In this document: one piece after another, positions 34,867 to 46,576 of the stretch
Numbering within the stretch: position 1 is the first letter of the stretch
How the letters are laid out: each line of letters starts with the position of its first letter
From: Mangifera indica
Taxonomy: Eukaryota; Streptophyta; Magnoliopsida; Sapindales; Anacardiaceae
DNA: 64,000 nt
Assembly (NCBI RefSeq): GCF_011075055.1
Contig: NC_058139.1
Coordinates: 18,497,584 to 18,561,583 of the forward strand
Direction: 5' to 3'
Program-made: the position numbers and the translations under genes
The notes under the pieces: generated by a model
Databases searched by the model: none
The model's input: only the letters and a program-made list of their open reading frames with translations
What the model was told of the DNA's origin: nothing

Positions 34867-35283
34867 TATTTAGTACATTTATTTTAAACACATATTTAAC
34901 ACAGATTTGCACGAAGAAAATTTAGTGAGCAATCGACCGACGAAACTTGTTGAATTTATAGAGGCAAAATAATGACAGGACAACAGGTGGGGTTTTCTTA
35001 TAAAACAGAAGTATAAATGTATTGTATCGTATCAAAATTAATTTAATCTGAATTCCACGTAAATCAATTTAATTTAATTTAATTATATATGAATTCAATT
35101 AAGTAAATTAAAATATTGTTACATATTGCAATTTTAACAAATATTGTTAATTGGCCAATTGTTGCAGGGGGGGTTTGATAGCGATGCAAATACCGCTTTA
35201 CCAACCCCTTTATTTATACTTGCAAGGGGTTGGCGTCGCGTTAGTAAATAGGGTTAGTAAGTGGTTGGCATTAGTAAGTTATT

Positions 35284-35353
35284 AGAATAAATATTTATTC
35301 TAATAAATATTATTTCTAACAAAATAATATTTATTTTAATATTATTTTGTTAG
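35284..35353. repeat. Two AT-rich perfect inverted repeats
   Basis: AGAATAAATATTTATTCT at 35284-35301 is an 18-bp perfect palindrome. CTAACAAAATAATAT at 35316-35330 pairs with its exact complement at 35339-35353 around an 8-base loop. Both lie near the outer end of the MULE. Confidence 0.7.
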
Positions 35354-35394
35354 GAATATTTCTTGTCAGTTATTCAACAACCAGAAATACTTAT

Positions 35395-35850
35395 TTCTCT
35401 TCATTGGTTGATAGATATTCATTCCACTGAACATTGACGACCAACATTAGGTGTGTGGTATATTGGATATCTACAATTGGAAGTTGTATGTATACAACTT
35501 TGTCCAATATACCACTAGCTTAGAGAGAGTAAAGAAGTTGATGATGTCATATAAGACACTAACACATCTAATGAAGGCAAGCAATTTTTATATATCAAAG
35601 GGAATTTAACCGTCAAATACTCTACCAAAGTTACAATACATGTGTGCTTGTGACGTCCCATAACAAGATGTAGCAAGCGGGGACTGTGACATTTTTTCAC
35701 TTATGTTTATGGAATACCTTGCATAAGATCGTACATTCAATTTCACATCGAAACATTCTAAGAGGCTACGAATGCATGTTATCACTACCATATTTCAAGG
35801 GAGAGCCCTTAGTAAATATTTAGGGTTTATGGTTTGTTTATATGTTATAG
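35395..35850 (+). pseudogene. Ulp1-like cysteine protease relic, MULE copy 1
   Basis: The plus strand here closely parallels the minus-strand Ulp1-like segment of copy 2 (49395-49830): the stretch reading KLYVY, then TTSLERVKKLMMSYK-like, then LMKASNFY, then a CG/CL-rich active-site region. Several stops and shifts break the frame, and the upstream two thirds of the gene is missing. Family C48 proteases cleave SUMO-type conjugates; this copy cannot. Confidence 0.55.
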
Positions 35851-36328
35851 GACCTTACTTAATTCATTGTACTTATTAAATTCACTTGGTTGGTGAAAAT
35901 GCAGGTTTCCAGGGTTTCAATTAAAGCGTGGCATGTGAATTGGATTAAGGCGTGACATTGTTATTGTTTCAATGATGTATTTGCATTTATTAATCATAAT
36001 TCCTTTTGGATGATTCTTTAATGCTTATTCATGAAATGAAACAAATTAATAAAACATTTTAATATGAAATACATTGTGTGATATAATAAAAAATCAAATA
36101 TATACATAAAATGAACATTAATACATCAATAAATAAATGTCGTGGTAATTCCATTATGTTGATTTGAGTCATCACCATCATGTACATGTATGATCCTGAA
36201 CATAAAAAAATTAATACGTTAAAATCTGTTGAAAAACCCAATAGATAAATTATGAAAAATTAAACCTGAGTTTTTTACAAAATTAAAATTACGATATCAG
36301 ACGCGATTATAAAATTAACCATGATTAC

Positions 36329-38856
36329 CTATTCTATCGTATGGGTTACACCATGAGTACGACAACCTCGTCCTCCTCTGCTACTTGATGTGCGGGATGA
36401 GCCAACCACGGGCATTAGAGTTAGACTCGGACAATTCAAGCGAGTATAGCCAAGTTGATGATATCGGCTACAATTTTGTTATCGAACTTCCTCTCCTTAT
36501 GGAGGTCTTCTTGCATGGTTGGAAAAACGATCGGATTGTCATTGTTCCATCATTGGAGGATAAATCGTAGGCATATTTGATGGTGCCCAAATCGATTGAT
36601 CCCCTAGTGGATTAAAATCTTCTCCATACACCCTACGTAAATATTCAGTAGAGTAATATATACTGACCCAACCAACATAGTCTAACAAGTTATTATACCT
36701 TACAATAGTTCTAGCGTGTGCATATGGAATTTGGGAAAGTTGAAATTTTCCACAATCACATGTTCGATATAGAAGATTCATGATGAACACCTGTTGTTAT
36801 GAATCATGAACGTCATATTGTTGGAGGTTGATTGGTTTAACAACCATATTAATAGATTTGAACACATGTCGAGCAATCTTGTCCTTAGATGAGATCTCTT
36901 ACCTGTAAAAAACAACTAATAAATGCAATGAAAAAAAAAGAAACATCATTAAAATTTTAGTCATACGTACCAATTATGTTTCGCCTATTAAAAAACCAAT
37001 GTTGCATTGTGCTCCAAAGAAACTCAACTAATATGGTGATAGAAAAAGCGAGAGCAATCAGTATCAAAACATTAAAAGACTTACCAATATTGGTTGTTAT
37101 AATGTTTTACCGTCATCCTCCAAAGTGGACACGCCCCATCTTTCATACCCAATGTTGGTCAAATAGGTTGTTATAGCATAATTTAATTGGCAATTCTACT
37201 TATAACAACTTGAAAATCCCTTAGCCAATATGTCTTAGAAACTTTCCAAAATAATCTTTCAATATGTTTAGTTTTTTTAAACTGTGAATGCATGTTACCT
37301 TTTATATGGTAATTACAAAACCCATGACAGGCATAAGACATTACGTTCACAACCAACATAATTATTGAGTGATGATAATCAGAAATAATAGCCAAATCTG
37401 ACAAATCACCAATGCACATACAAAGGTATGTCAAAAATTGTATCTATTCTTTCTTATGCCCAATACAAAATGCAAGCGAGCAAATTTGATTATTATCATC
37501 CTTCGCAACAACAATGAAAAAGGACCTAAGATATTTTCTCTTTAAGTGTGAAACATCAATGTATATCATTGGGCAACAAAATTGTTTGAACCCTCTTATT
37601 GAATAACCCATACACATGAAGAAAAACTTAAACCTATTTTCTAGGTCAATATCAATACGTGTCATGGTTCCTAGGTTCTTAAGCTCTAAATTATGACAAT
37701 ACTCATGTAATAAATTGAAAGACTCTTTCGGAGATCCTCGTAATGCATTTATTGCATATGTTTTGGCATGTCATGCTTACATGTAGGATATGTCAATTTT
37801 ATACTTACCTGTTATCTCTAAAATAATTTCCTTTGATCGATAAATGCGATCAATCACAAACATTGATTTGAATATATTCCCTAACGATTGTACACCAGTT
37901 TGTCTATGATGTGACAATATTTGATCTCATGGACAAGTGTATGTCTCCTTCATATGTCGTAAGACCCAATAGTCTTCATTTTGCTCTTTTGTTGCTCATG
38001 CCCGCCATTTACATTGTGATTGTAAACATATAAGCTCATAACATGTATTATCAGAGTGACCAACATTCCATTGAATTCCTATCTCTAAGGCATATATTCG
38101 AAATAATGCTTTTAATTCTACATTTGAATTATAAAAACCTATCACTTGCAAATGAGTGGCCCTTTATGTTGCACGATTACTAATACTTGTATTTTTAACA
38201 TCAACGACAAGCTCAGGAACCCATTGAAATGGATTTGGATTATGGATATGACTTGGTTATGCTTTAATATTCAAAAAGTCATGACGTCTCGTGCTACGTT
38301 CAGTCCTCTCATAACAAACATCACTTTGACTCTTGCTAACATCTTGGCTTGAAATATCATATATGTCCTCATCAAAACCTGAGAATTCTTCTTCTTCATC
38401 ATCATCCTCATTACCTTCTACTTCGTAATCCCTATCAATGTCGTCGTCATTATCATCATCAACACTATAATTCCCACCAAACTTTTAGAAGCTTTACGGG
38501 TGTGCCCACTCATTTGTTAGATAATCTTCCCTTTCTTCCTCATGAACATCTTCAGCTTATTGATTATCCCTTCCACCAATTAGACTATCAGTAACATAAC
38601 GTTTTGTAGATCCTTGTAAACTTCTTGTTATAACCATCAAAAACTCCATATCGTCATCGTCTATAATCTCTATTTGACCCACATCACCCATGATAAATAC
38701 GAGCACATTTGATTGACTTCGATCGAGTTGTAGATGATAACTTATTCTCGTAATAAATCCTTCAAAATCAATATTTGTGTTAATACACATCTCTCTCTTA
38801 TTCGCACCTTCAATCCACTAGCTTCCATAGCGAATCTTAAATGTAGTTTTTTCCAT
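36329..38856 (-). pseudogene. MuDR-type MULE transposase relic, copy 1
   Basis: Minus strand. It starts MEKTTFKIRY at 38856, then an N-terminal domain (DVGQIEIIDDDDMEFLMV near 38680) of the kind preceding MULE transposases, and an acidic stretch with D/E runs near 38390-38470. The MULE catalytic-domain piece lies at 37665-37444 (YSIRGFKQFCCP, then IYIDVSHLKRKYLRSFF, then AKDDNNQ). A second catalytic-region piece is at 37434-37183, including HGFCNYHIKGN. A SWIM-type zinc finger (CDCGKFQLSQIPYAHA) lies near 36760-36713, and the end is SSRGGRGCRTHGVTH near 36350. Frames change repeatedly, so the protein is not made. Confidence 0.75.
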
Positions 38857-39009
38857 CTTGACAAGGAATAACCCTAAAAACATAAAAATGCCAATGTCTA
38901 GGCAAAGTTTATGTACTGTGAACAGTAACCATCGATGAACAGTAACTTTGAAATAAAGAGAAATACAATTAGCTCACACAAACAACCTTAGGTTTGAAGA
39001 ATGGAATGA

Positions 39010-39570
39010 AGGAATTAAGTAGAATAGAAAAAATAAATAAATTCATGGGGTTGGTTCTTCATCTGAAAACTTTCCAAATTGAATTTTTGTATTTTATAAC
39101 CATCAATACAAGATTAAACAACAATAAATAGTATTAAATAATAAAAAAAATATGAAATAACAACATTAAATTAAGTGGAATGGAAGGAGAAAAAACAATC
39201 CAGGGGGTTGGCATTGCTAACCCATTTTTGGTCTAGAAATTTTCTAAACTTAAATTTTGGTATTTTATATAACCATCAATACAACATCAAACAACATTAT
39301 AACAACTTTAAACAATAAAATAACATGAAATAACAATATTAAACAATATGAAATTGAGTGAAAGGAAAGAAAGTGGGAAAAATATCAATTCCAGGGTTGG
39401 TGACACCAAGCCCTATCGCCAAGAGGTTGGCATCGTCAACCCCTTGGTGGCAAGGCTTGGTGACGTTAACCCGTTCTTCGTCTAAAATTTTTCAGACCAA
39501 AATTTTTGTATTTTTTAACCATCTATACAACATTAAATAGCATTATAACAACTTTAAACAATAAAAACAA
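39010..39570. repeat. Subterminal tandem repeat of MULE copy 1
   Basis: Three imperfect units of roughly 170-220 bp. Each contains GGTTGG near a CATTGCTAACCC or CGTCAACCC phrase, then a TTTTCAGAC/TTTCTAAAC motif, then TTTTGTATTTT.TAACCATC.ATAC and an AACATTAAACAA-like run. GGTTGGCGTTAACGCCAACC at about 45943 in copy 2 is a palindromic form of the same motif. Confidence 0.6.
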
Positions 39571-39830
39571 CATTAACAATATTAAACAATCTAACAAACT
39601 AAAATCATAACAAAATTAAATTTCACATAAAGTCATAAACATGAATCTATCATATATTATTTGATTTTCAATTATTTATAAAGAAAACACATAACATATG
39701 AGCTTGAATCAAGAATTACCTGAATGTAGATGATTTTGTTGTGAAATCTTTGTAACAAATGTTAATTCTCTAAATAAATCTACCAATTTTCATCTCTATA
39801 TAAAATTCAAGGTAGTTGCCAGAAGCCAAA

Positions 39831-40692
39831 ATCATAGGTACCTCCTCATAATGACTTTAGTGAACACATTCACTCCATCACCACTCCATGCTAAAATTTT
39901 GCACAAAACAAACATAGATAGAGATGATAATTTCGATTTGAATATAGGGTTTTTGACCATCCCCAACTTAGAAACAAGAAAGGGGATAGAGATACAAAAT
40001 ATCTCTATAATCAAGGATGAAGATACATGTATCCTCTTTTCGTCTCTGCCCTTGTCCCCATCTCTACCTTTTTTTAATAATATTTTTACTTATATTAATA
40101 TATCTTCATAGTTTTAGATTATTTATATTTTTATTACGCATATAAGATAATTAATATATGATATTTGTGATATTTGAAATAGTATGTTGATTTTAATTTT
40201 CATTAATTTTATTATTTAATATATTTATATTGTGTTTAATGGCTACAAAAAGTAGTTTTTTTTCGTAGAAATGAAGACAGGAAGAGGATAGAGAGAAAAT
40301 ATTTTTTTGTGAAGTGAGGACAATAAATCTTTATCATCTCCGTAGCAAAAACAAAAATTGATATCATTTCCAGAGACAAAAAAATAAGTTACTTGATCCC
40401 ATCCCTCATTATCAGCCCTAATCGCGAGTGATCCAACCTATTAGTACCAGATGCAAGGCACAAAGTCTCACTCGTCAAGACCCCCAGAACTTGTTCGTTT
40501 CCTTTTGACCGTGGAAACATGAATTTTTTGTGGGCCTTTCTTTCATTTCATGAAAACATAAAATTATTTTCAGGATTTATTCCCAATTCTTTAAAAGAAA
40601 ACATTTAATTTTTTTTATTCATTTGGGCCTGCCTCGGCCCATTAATATTCATTAACGAACAGCGATATTCAATAAATACACTTGACGAGCGA
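39831..40692. other. CAP-H2 upstream intergenic
   Basis: AT-rich. The segment 39915-40420 has recurring GATAGAGATG and CCATCCC phrases that may be an old foldback element, but no clear ends. The part right of about 40600 is GC-richer and likely the CAP-H2 promoter and leader. A minus-strand open frame at 40605-40892 overlaps this and lacks any motif. Confidence 0.35.
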
Positions 40693-40700
40693 GCGGGAAA
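40693..40700 (+). promoter_or_regulatory. E2F-like site upstream of CAP-H2
   Basis: GCGGGAAA is an exact match to the E2F consensus (TTTSSCGC in the other direction), 285 bases before the proposed start. E2F control is established for many plant S-phase and chromosome genes. It is a short match, so only suggestive. Confidence 0.4.
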
Positions 40701-40984
40701 AAAATACATAGACTCCGTTTCTAACGTCTTTGATTCACTCAGTCTCTCTAAAAACAAATCCCAAAACCTCGTAGGCTTCAGCTCCAGATTAAAAAGTCTT
40801 ATTTGATTTTCCATCACTTTCTTGTCTATTTTCTCGGGAAACAAACTGTCAAACAAGGCCTCTGTACCCCAAGGTGTTCCGCATTTTTTCATGCCACTTT
40901 ATTTCCACCCTGAAAATCCAGAACCCTAGGAATGGAAATGGACTCCAATTACAATGCGAAATCGAATTACTCTGTGCTTACAAT

Positions 40985-43900
40985 ATGACCTACTACAGAG
41001 AACAAGAACTGAAGTGCGATGGGGCTGATTCTAGCGGTAGTCGATTTACGGTGCAGCCAGAGCGTGAACTACAAGCTTTAACTGGGAAGTTGATTTAGCG
41101 AAAAAGCTCGAAGACTGTCTCTTGAAAATTTGTTCTGGTCAAATTAATGACTCCGAGCATCCCATTCCCCATGTGAATTTCGCCGAAGGTTTTAGTCTTT
41201 TAACTTGCTTATTTTACGTTCGGATATTTGATATCTGATATTTGATTGTAATTATATATTTTTTGGGGGAAATGTAGCTGCATTGCTGATTCAGGGTTCG
41301 GTTCAGGTCTATAGCAGGAAGGTAGAAGATTTGTATAACTTGGTTTTGCATGCTTTGGAGTTTCTTTCTCAGAAAATGTTTGTTGGTTTTTTAAAAAAAA
41401 AAAAAAACAGTTTCGCCATAAATAGTAGTAATAACCGTTTGGCTGTTCATTATCAATAGAATATTAGTCTTTCTGATGGATTATGGAAATTGTAAAAAAA
41501 TTGAATTGTTGTAGACTGTCGCTGAACTTCAGTTGCAGTTCTTAATCTTCTATATCTTGTGAAATTTGGATGGCAAGCAATTCAACAGTTGCTCGTATTT
41601 CAACTCAAGTTACTCCACCAATAGTGATGACACTGTATTATGGATTTAGATTCTAATTAGACGGATTGTCGTTATTTTATTAAACAGCCAGCAGGATCAA
41701 TACAATGGAACGTTGGTCTCTCCCAAAGAAAGTGGATCCCATGTAGTTTATGATGAAGAAAATGATCTATTTTGCGGCTTAGATGACATCCCAGGTAACC
41801 CTTAACCATGTATTCTATTTCAGCTCAGTTAAGTAGAAGAATTAGCTTAGATTTCCAGATTTTGCAGTGGAAGCAAAAAATCGCTTAGACACTCCAATTG
41901 GCAATGACACTTTTTTGAATCACTCTGTGAAGCCCCCTGCAAATTTAGTTGTTCTTGAAGGTGATTGCTTAGACTCTGTTGGTGATGGCACAGAATTAGA
42001 GTCCTCTCTGGTATTACAATTGCTTTTTATTGGTTTTATGTTATGCATTGACTAATTTTGTAATCTAAACATTTTTACTTTCTACTATGGTTGCAGTTAG
42101 CTACCAATGAACTCTACCAGGATTTTATTCTCTTAGATCCATGTGATGCTGTGGCAGTAAATGACTTTTTGGAGGGAGGACAAGTTTTCAAGGGGCAAAG
42201 TGGTGCCTGCAGGGGTAGTACATCTCGCAAGAGCTTTCAATCTCCCATAAGGCATTCTGGTGGAACTGCACATAAGTCATCTCTTGGAAAGAAAAAGGAT
42301 GTCAATCTCAATCCATCTCCAACTTTTAGCATGGGGCATGATCCTCCTGCGTTTGATGATTTTGGAGAGAGCAACCATGAATTTGGTATGGATGATAGAT
42401 ATTCAGAACCTAGGAACTTGGATAATTCTGAGGAGGAGGATCCCTGGAAGCCTTTGAGTCCCCATGAACCTGGGAACTTGAAAATCAGGCCTTTCAAAAA
42501 AGGTTGTAAGTATGTGTTTTTTCTTACTTTAGTGACTTACTTTTGTGCCAGGCCTAATGTTGTGATTCCATTATTTTTTCCTTTCATGCGGTGAAAGCTT
42601 TCCGAAGGAATGTAGTAAATTCAACTAAACACTGGGTAACTACTCTGTTTCCACTTGCAAAATTGCATGGTACTATCAGTCCAGAGCTCACACAAATATG
42701 GGAGACACGACAAAAAGTGTTTGAAAAGCAGCAGAATTCCCATTCTCCTCCATTATATGAAAAGGTTCTGCTCTCCAGGTGTTGTGTTTACCTGAATTTT
42801 GTCTTAATTTTTTATATAAAATTTGATGTTTTATTACAGCTTCGGCAATCACTTGCAAATAGACAACAAACTTTGGATGCTTTTGGTCATCGTGACGATT
42901 TGAACGAGGATAAGGGATGTGATAGCGGGGACCAAGATTCTGAACAACCTGATGTTGACATGCCAGAGAGTATGTATATGGATGAAGATGTACTTAACTG
43001 TTGTAAGGTTAGCTGACCAACTATATGATTGTAAAGCCATGAAAATTTGCACATTGCTTATTTGTTGACCTTTACACAGCATGATGATGGTGCTACTCAC
43101 ATTGAAACTAATGAAGCATTTGAACATGGACTTCAAGATTCTCATGCAAACCTAGAAGACCTTTGTTGCACTCACCTAGTAAGCAGTAATTTTTCTTCAG
43201 TTTGCATTTATTGAATCTGACAGTGACTTGTTAGTTTGTTAATTATATTCAGTTGGGCATCTAACATGTTTTGGAAAACCTACCTCCCTCTCTCACCCTA
43301 ATGTTACTTGATAAAAAATTCACAAGTAAATAAATGTATACCTTCGCCTGCATTTATCCATGTTCAGTGTCGTGTATTTGAAAAGCAGATGCAGAGTAGT
43401 GAGGCTTCAGTAAGATAGTTTACAGGGGAGAGTCTGCTCTCTGCAATTTGGTTTTAGTTGTTCATTTTCCATAGATAATTATATTTGTGGTTACTACCTG
43501 AACGTTGCATGGTTAATTGAATAATCTTTCTCTTGAAGGATGCTCTTCTCGCAAGCATAGCTGAAACCGAGAAACAGACTGAATTAGCTGCTCGAGCTTC
43601 ATCGTGGAAACAGAAAATTGAACACAAGTTGGATGAGCAAGTAATTACTTTTCTTTTCCTCTCATTCTATCTCAGATTCAACAATCTTTGATCATTAGCA
43701 CCACTAGTTTTTTCATTATGTTATTAGCTCTCTTAAGTTGGACTTTTGTTGGTTGTTGAAGAATCTCTTTTTTGATAGGATTCACACCCTCAATTTGATA
43801 TTCATAAGTATGGAGAAAGTATTATGGACAAGCTATCTCTGGAAGGAGACCATGGAAATGTCATGTCTTTTACTGATGTGGTAAAGGGCCTAGAGAAGTA

Positions 43901-44343
43901 TGATATTGCTCGAACATTCTCTGCACTTCTTCAGTTGGTAATTCCTTCCTCTTTTTGAATGTTCCAAAATTATTGTTTGTTCTGATTCCAGTTGTATATC
44001 TTAAAGTAGTTCGGCTGGTGAAGTCATAAAAAAGTAGCTGGTACCAGTTTTCTGTTTGATAAAGGAATTGCTTTTGCATTTTAAATTTCAGGTGAACAAT
44101 GGAGATATTGCTTTAGATAGGAGTGGAATTGGTGGTGAGTCCATCTGCTATACAGCAGTGAATCCTTTCCATGTTCAACTTCTCAGCCATGAGAAGAGAC
44201 AAGAATCACAATTTCAGTTGTCAGAAAAGAGAGGAAAGTCTCCAATAAGAAGAGGATTTACCAAAGGTGATAAGGGCAAGTCTGTGAGAGAGAAGTCTCC
44301 GGTTATTAATCCATCTACAGAACATGGATCATCAGAATTGTAA
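40985..44343 (+). CDS. CAP-H2: Condensin-2 complex subunit H2 (CAP-H2 kleisin), two apparent lesions
   Basis: Kleisin subunit that bridges SMC heads in condensin II, acting in nuclear chromosome compaction. Exons by GT-AG junctions: 40985-41188, 41278-41381, 41692-41794, 41868-42010, 42097-42505, 42598-42764, 42840-43007, 43080-43178, 43368-43409, 43539-43640, 43779-43937 and 44092-44343, about 649 residues. Evidence: the N-terminal block [35 protein letters not shown], the plant/animal CAP-H2 signature [15 protein letters not shown], and the C-terminal kleisin helix [18 protein letters not shown]. Exon 1 changes frame: ERELQA is in the start frame and NWEVD in another, with two extra bases (or one missing) at 41078-41079. 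The stop at 44341 is followed in frame by coding-like sequence to 44469. All other junctions keep phase. The exon 5 donor could be 42502 or 42505. It is either a recent pseudogene or two sequence errors. Confidence 0.88.
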
Positions 44344-44469
44344 TCACAGCCAAATTGTAAATTTTCTGTGAAGATTGGGAAGCTGGGCGGTGTAAAGTGT
44401 ACTCCTGAAGGAAAGAAGAGAAGAAGGTCTCAACTTGTTGAACCAATTGATTTCCATTCATCAAATTGA
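44344..44469 (+). other. In-frame coding-like tail after the CAP-H2 stop
   Basis: After the TAA at 44341-44343 the same frame stays open for 41 codons. It includes KFSVKIGKLGGVKCTPEGKK and then RRRSQLVEPIDFHSS, ending at TGA 44467-44469. The basic KKRRR run looks like a nuclear localisation signal and fits my memory of plant CAP-H2 C termini. I infer that the original protein ended here, at about 691 residues. Confidence 0.6.
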
Positions 44470-45639
44470 TGTGGACGGTATTGGCAAGTTCGGCCAGCTT
44501 TAAACTGTTGGGGAGTTCAGCAACTCTGCTGAATCCCTCAATTGCAAAATCTAGTTGTGACATGATTGTAGTTTTTGTTAATCAACAAGTTGTAATATAC
44601 CATATAAATTATTATGAGACATGTAGTTAATAGTGAAGACCTAACAAAACTATAATATTCATTGTATAGTGAACTAGTTCTTGTACTACAGAATACCACT
44701 AATCTACATTTATCAATCTTTTAAAGTAGCAAGAGATCAGCATTTCAAACTTATCTTTGTAATATTATCCAAGAGCTCAATTGAGGGGTTTCTTCAGAAC
44801 TGTCAGTAATTGAACTCCTTTTCAATTAGAGAGTGATGCGTATAATTCATTCTGTGTCTGTCACTTCAAAGGTGCCAGAGATTTCCACAAGGATGCAGCC
44901 AGGCAGTGAACTTTGAACACAAATTCCCTGTCAACCAAGAATTATAGGGCACTTAAGAGTGCTTTAGCAGAGTCGTCAAAAACTAAACTGTGTTAGTGAA
45001 GCTTTGAGTGGTTAAGCCTAGAGTCCCCCTCTTGGATGCTCAAGGAACGAGGGGCTGCTGTTGTTGCATGTTGTTTAGGAGCTTCAACAGGTAACCCACT
45101 ATTCTTATTTATTATAAATTATTGGGTGGAATGTTTTGTTTATATGTTTTTTGGATGATCGGAATGGTCCAGAAATTTCATTGGAACACAATATGCAGGT
45201 AAGATAGTTTGGCGTGTTGATGCTCTGATATTTACGGTTTTGAGTTTTGACATCAGTGAATGGTCTCTTCTCAATAATATTCATAGTTGAAAAGAATTCA
45301 CATGGAATGTTTTCATGGAGATATTTAATTATGGGATATTGAATTTTTTACCTTTTTTTAACTGTGTATACATATATGCTACTCATCTCAAAACCTAAAT
45401 AAAAATATTACAACAGTAATCCATTTTTCCAAAATACCCTTTTTTATGTAACTCATATAAAAAGAAAGAATACCACAATAATAATCTTTCTCTTTTTCCT
45501 CAGCCTTCCAGTAAAGGAAGGAATCTCTACAACATGAAAAAAAATTCTTTAACAGAAAAGACATGTAATTGAACAATAAAACCCGTAAGAGCAAACCATT
45601 ATAAAAGATTCAACTTGGACACAAGGGAGGAAGAGAAGA
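44470..45639. other. CAP-H2 3' flank
   Basis: Non-coding. The part up to about 45100 has higher GC than typical spacer here and might include 3' UTR or a further old exon-like piece, but I recognise no product. The part from 45380 is AT-rich. Confidence 0.35.
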
Positions 45640-46576
45640 AAATTGACAAATTTCTTTAGAAAATTAATATTTGTTGCAAAGATTTCACAGCAAAATCATT
45701 CATATTAAGGTCAGTCTTGATTCAAGCCCTTATGTTATATGTTTTTTTAATGCATAATTGAAAATCAAATAATGTATGGTAGATTCATGTTTATGACTTC
45801 ATGTGAAATATAATTTTATTGTGATTTCATGTTGTAAGATTGTTTAATATTGTGATTTCATGTCGTTATATTGTTTAATGTTGTTACAAAAATTCAGGTC
45901 TAGATAAAAACTAGACAAAGAACAGGTTGACAGAAAGCTAGGGGTTGGCGTTAACGCCAACCTTTGGCTTCCGGCAACCACCTTGAATTTTTTTGTCTAT
46001 TTAAACACAACTTCCATTCCTCTCAATTCTTTTATCCATTCTCTTGTGTTCAGAGAGTGGTGATGGAGTTCTAAGGGTGGTGGATTTATACTTTATACCT
46101 TGGTTATACTTGTGTTCCAATTTGGCGGCATTTTAGTGTGTGTATTGTTTTCTTTGTCTTGGCAGAGAGTTACATAAAAAATTACAAGTGTGCCATTGCC
46201 ATTTTCTTCCATTTTTTATTGTCTTGCCTTGATCAATACTTATACATCACTTGATGATATAATAATTTAATGTGTTATAAATATATGTGTATGAAGTTTG
46301 GCTGCATTGGTATTGCATTTGGGGCCTAATTTGAAGAAATTGTAAAGTAGTACAAGTTGGAGTGAATAGTATTTTCTAGCTTATCCTTTTTGGATTTCTT
46401 GCTCATGCATGGTGTTATACATCAGTTTGGTATCAAAGCATTGGTTGTTTGTGTCAACTAATTGTAATTTTCTTCATTTTGCAGTTACTGTTCTTTATTG
46501 AAAGATACTGTTTACAACACATAAACTTTGCCTAAACACAAATGTTTTTATGTTTTTAGGTTTATTTTAAGTTAAG

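Larger units (their letters stand above)
34962..39830 (-). mobile_element. Ulp1-bearing MULE (Kaonashi-like), copy 1
   Basis: A minus-strand MuDR-type transposase relic (36329-38856) and a plus-strand Ulp1-like relic (about 35395-35850) converge, as in the Kaonashi (KI) class of plant MULEs. The left border, around GGCAAAATAATGACAGG at 34968, matches the right border of copy 2 at about 53430 in inverted orientation. The right part (about 39650-39800) matches the left part of copy 2 (45650-45790). No inverted match between the two ends of one element was seen, in line with the non-TIR habit of this class. Most of the Ulp1 gene is deleted compared with copy 2. Borders are approximate. Confidence 0.7.

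Noticed and set aside
34962..39830. Terminal inverted repeats within a single MULE copy
   Set aside because: The two ends of each copy do not match each other by eye; only the equivalent ends of the two copies match.
40605..40892. 95-codon open frame antisense to the CAP-H2 leader
   Set aside because: It overlaps the promoter and leader of a well supported gene on the other strand and carries no recognisable motif.
42237..42497. Antisense open frame within CAP-H2 exon 5
   Set aside because: A shadow of the coding exon, which contains the CAP-H2 signature on the plus strand.
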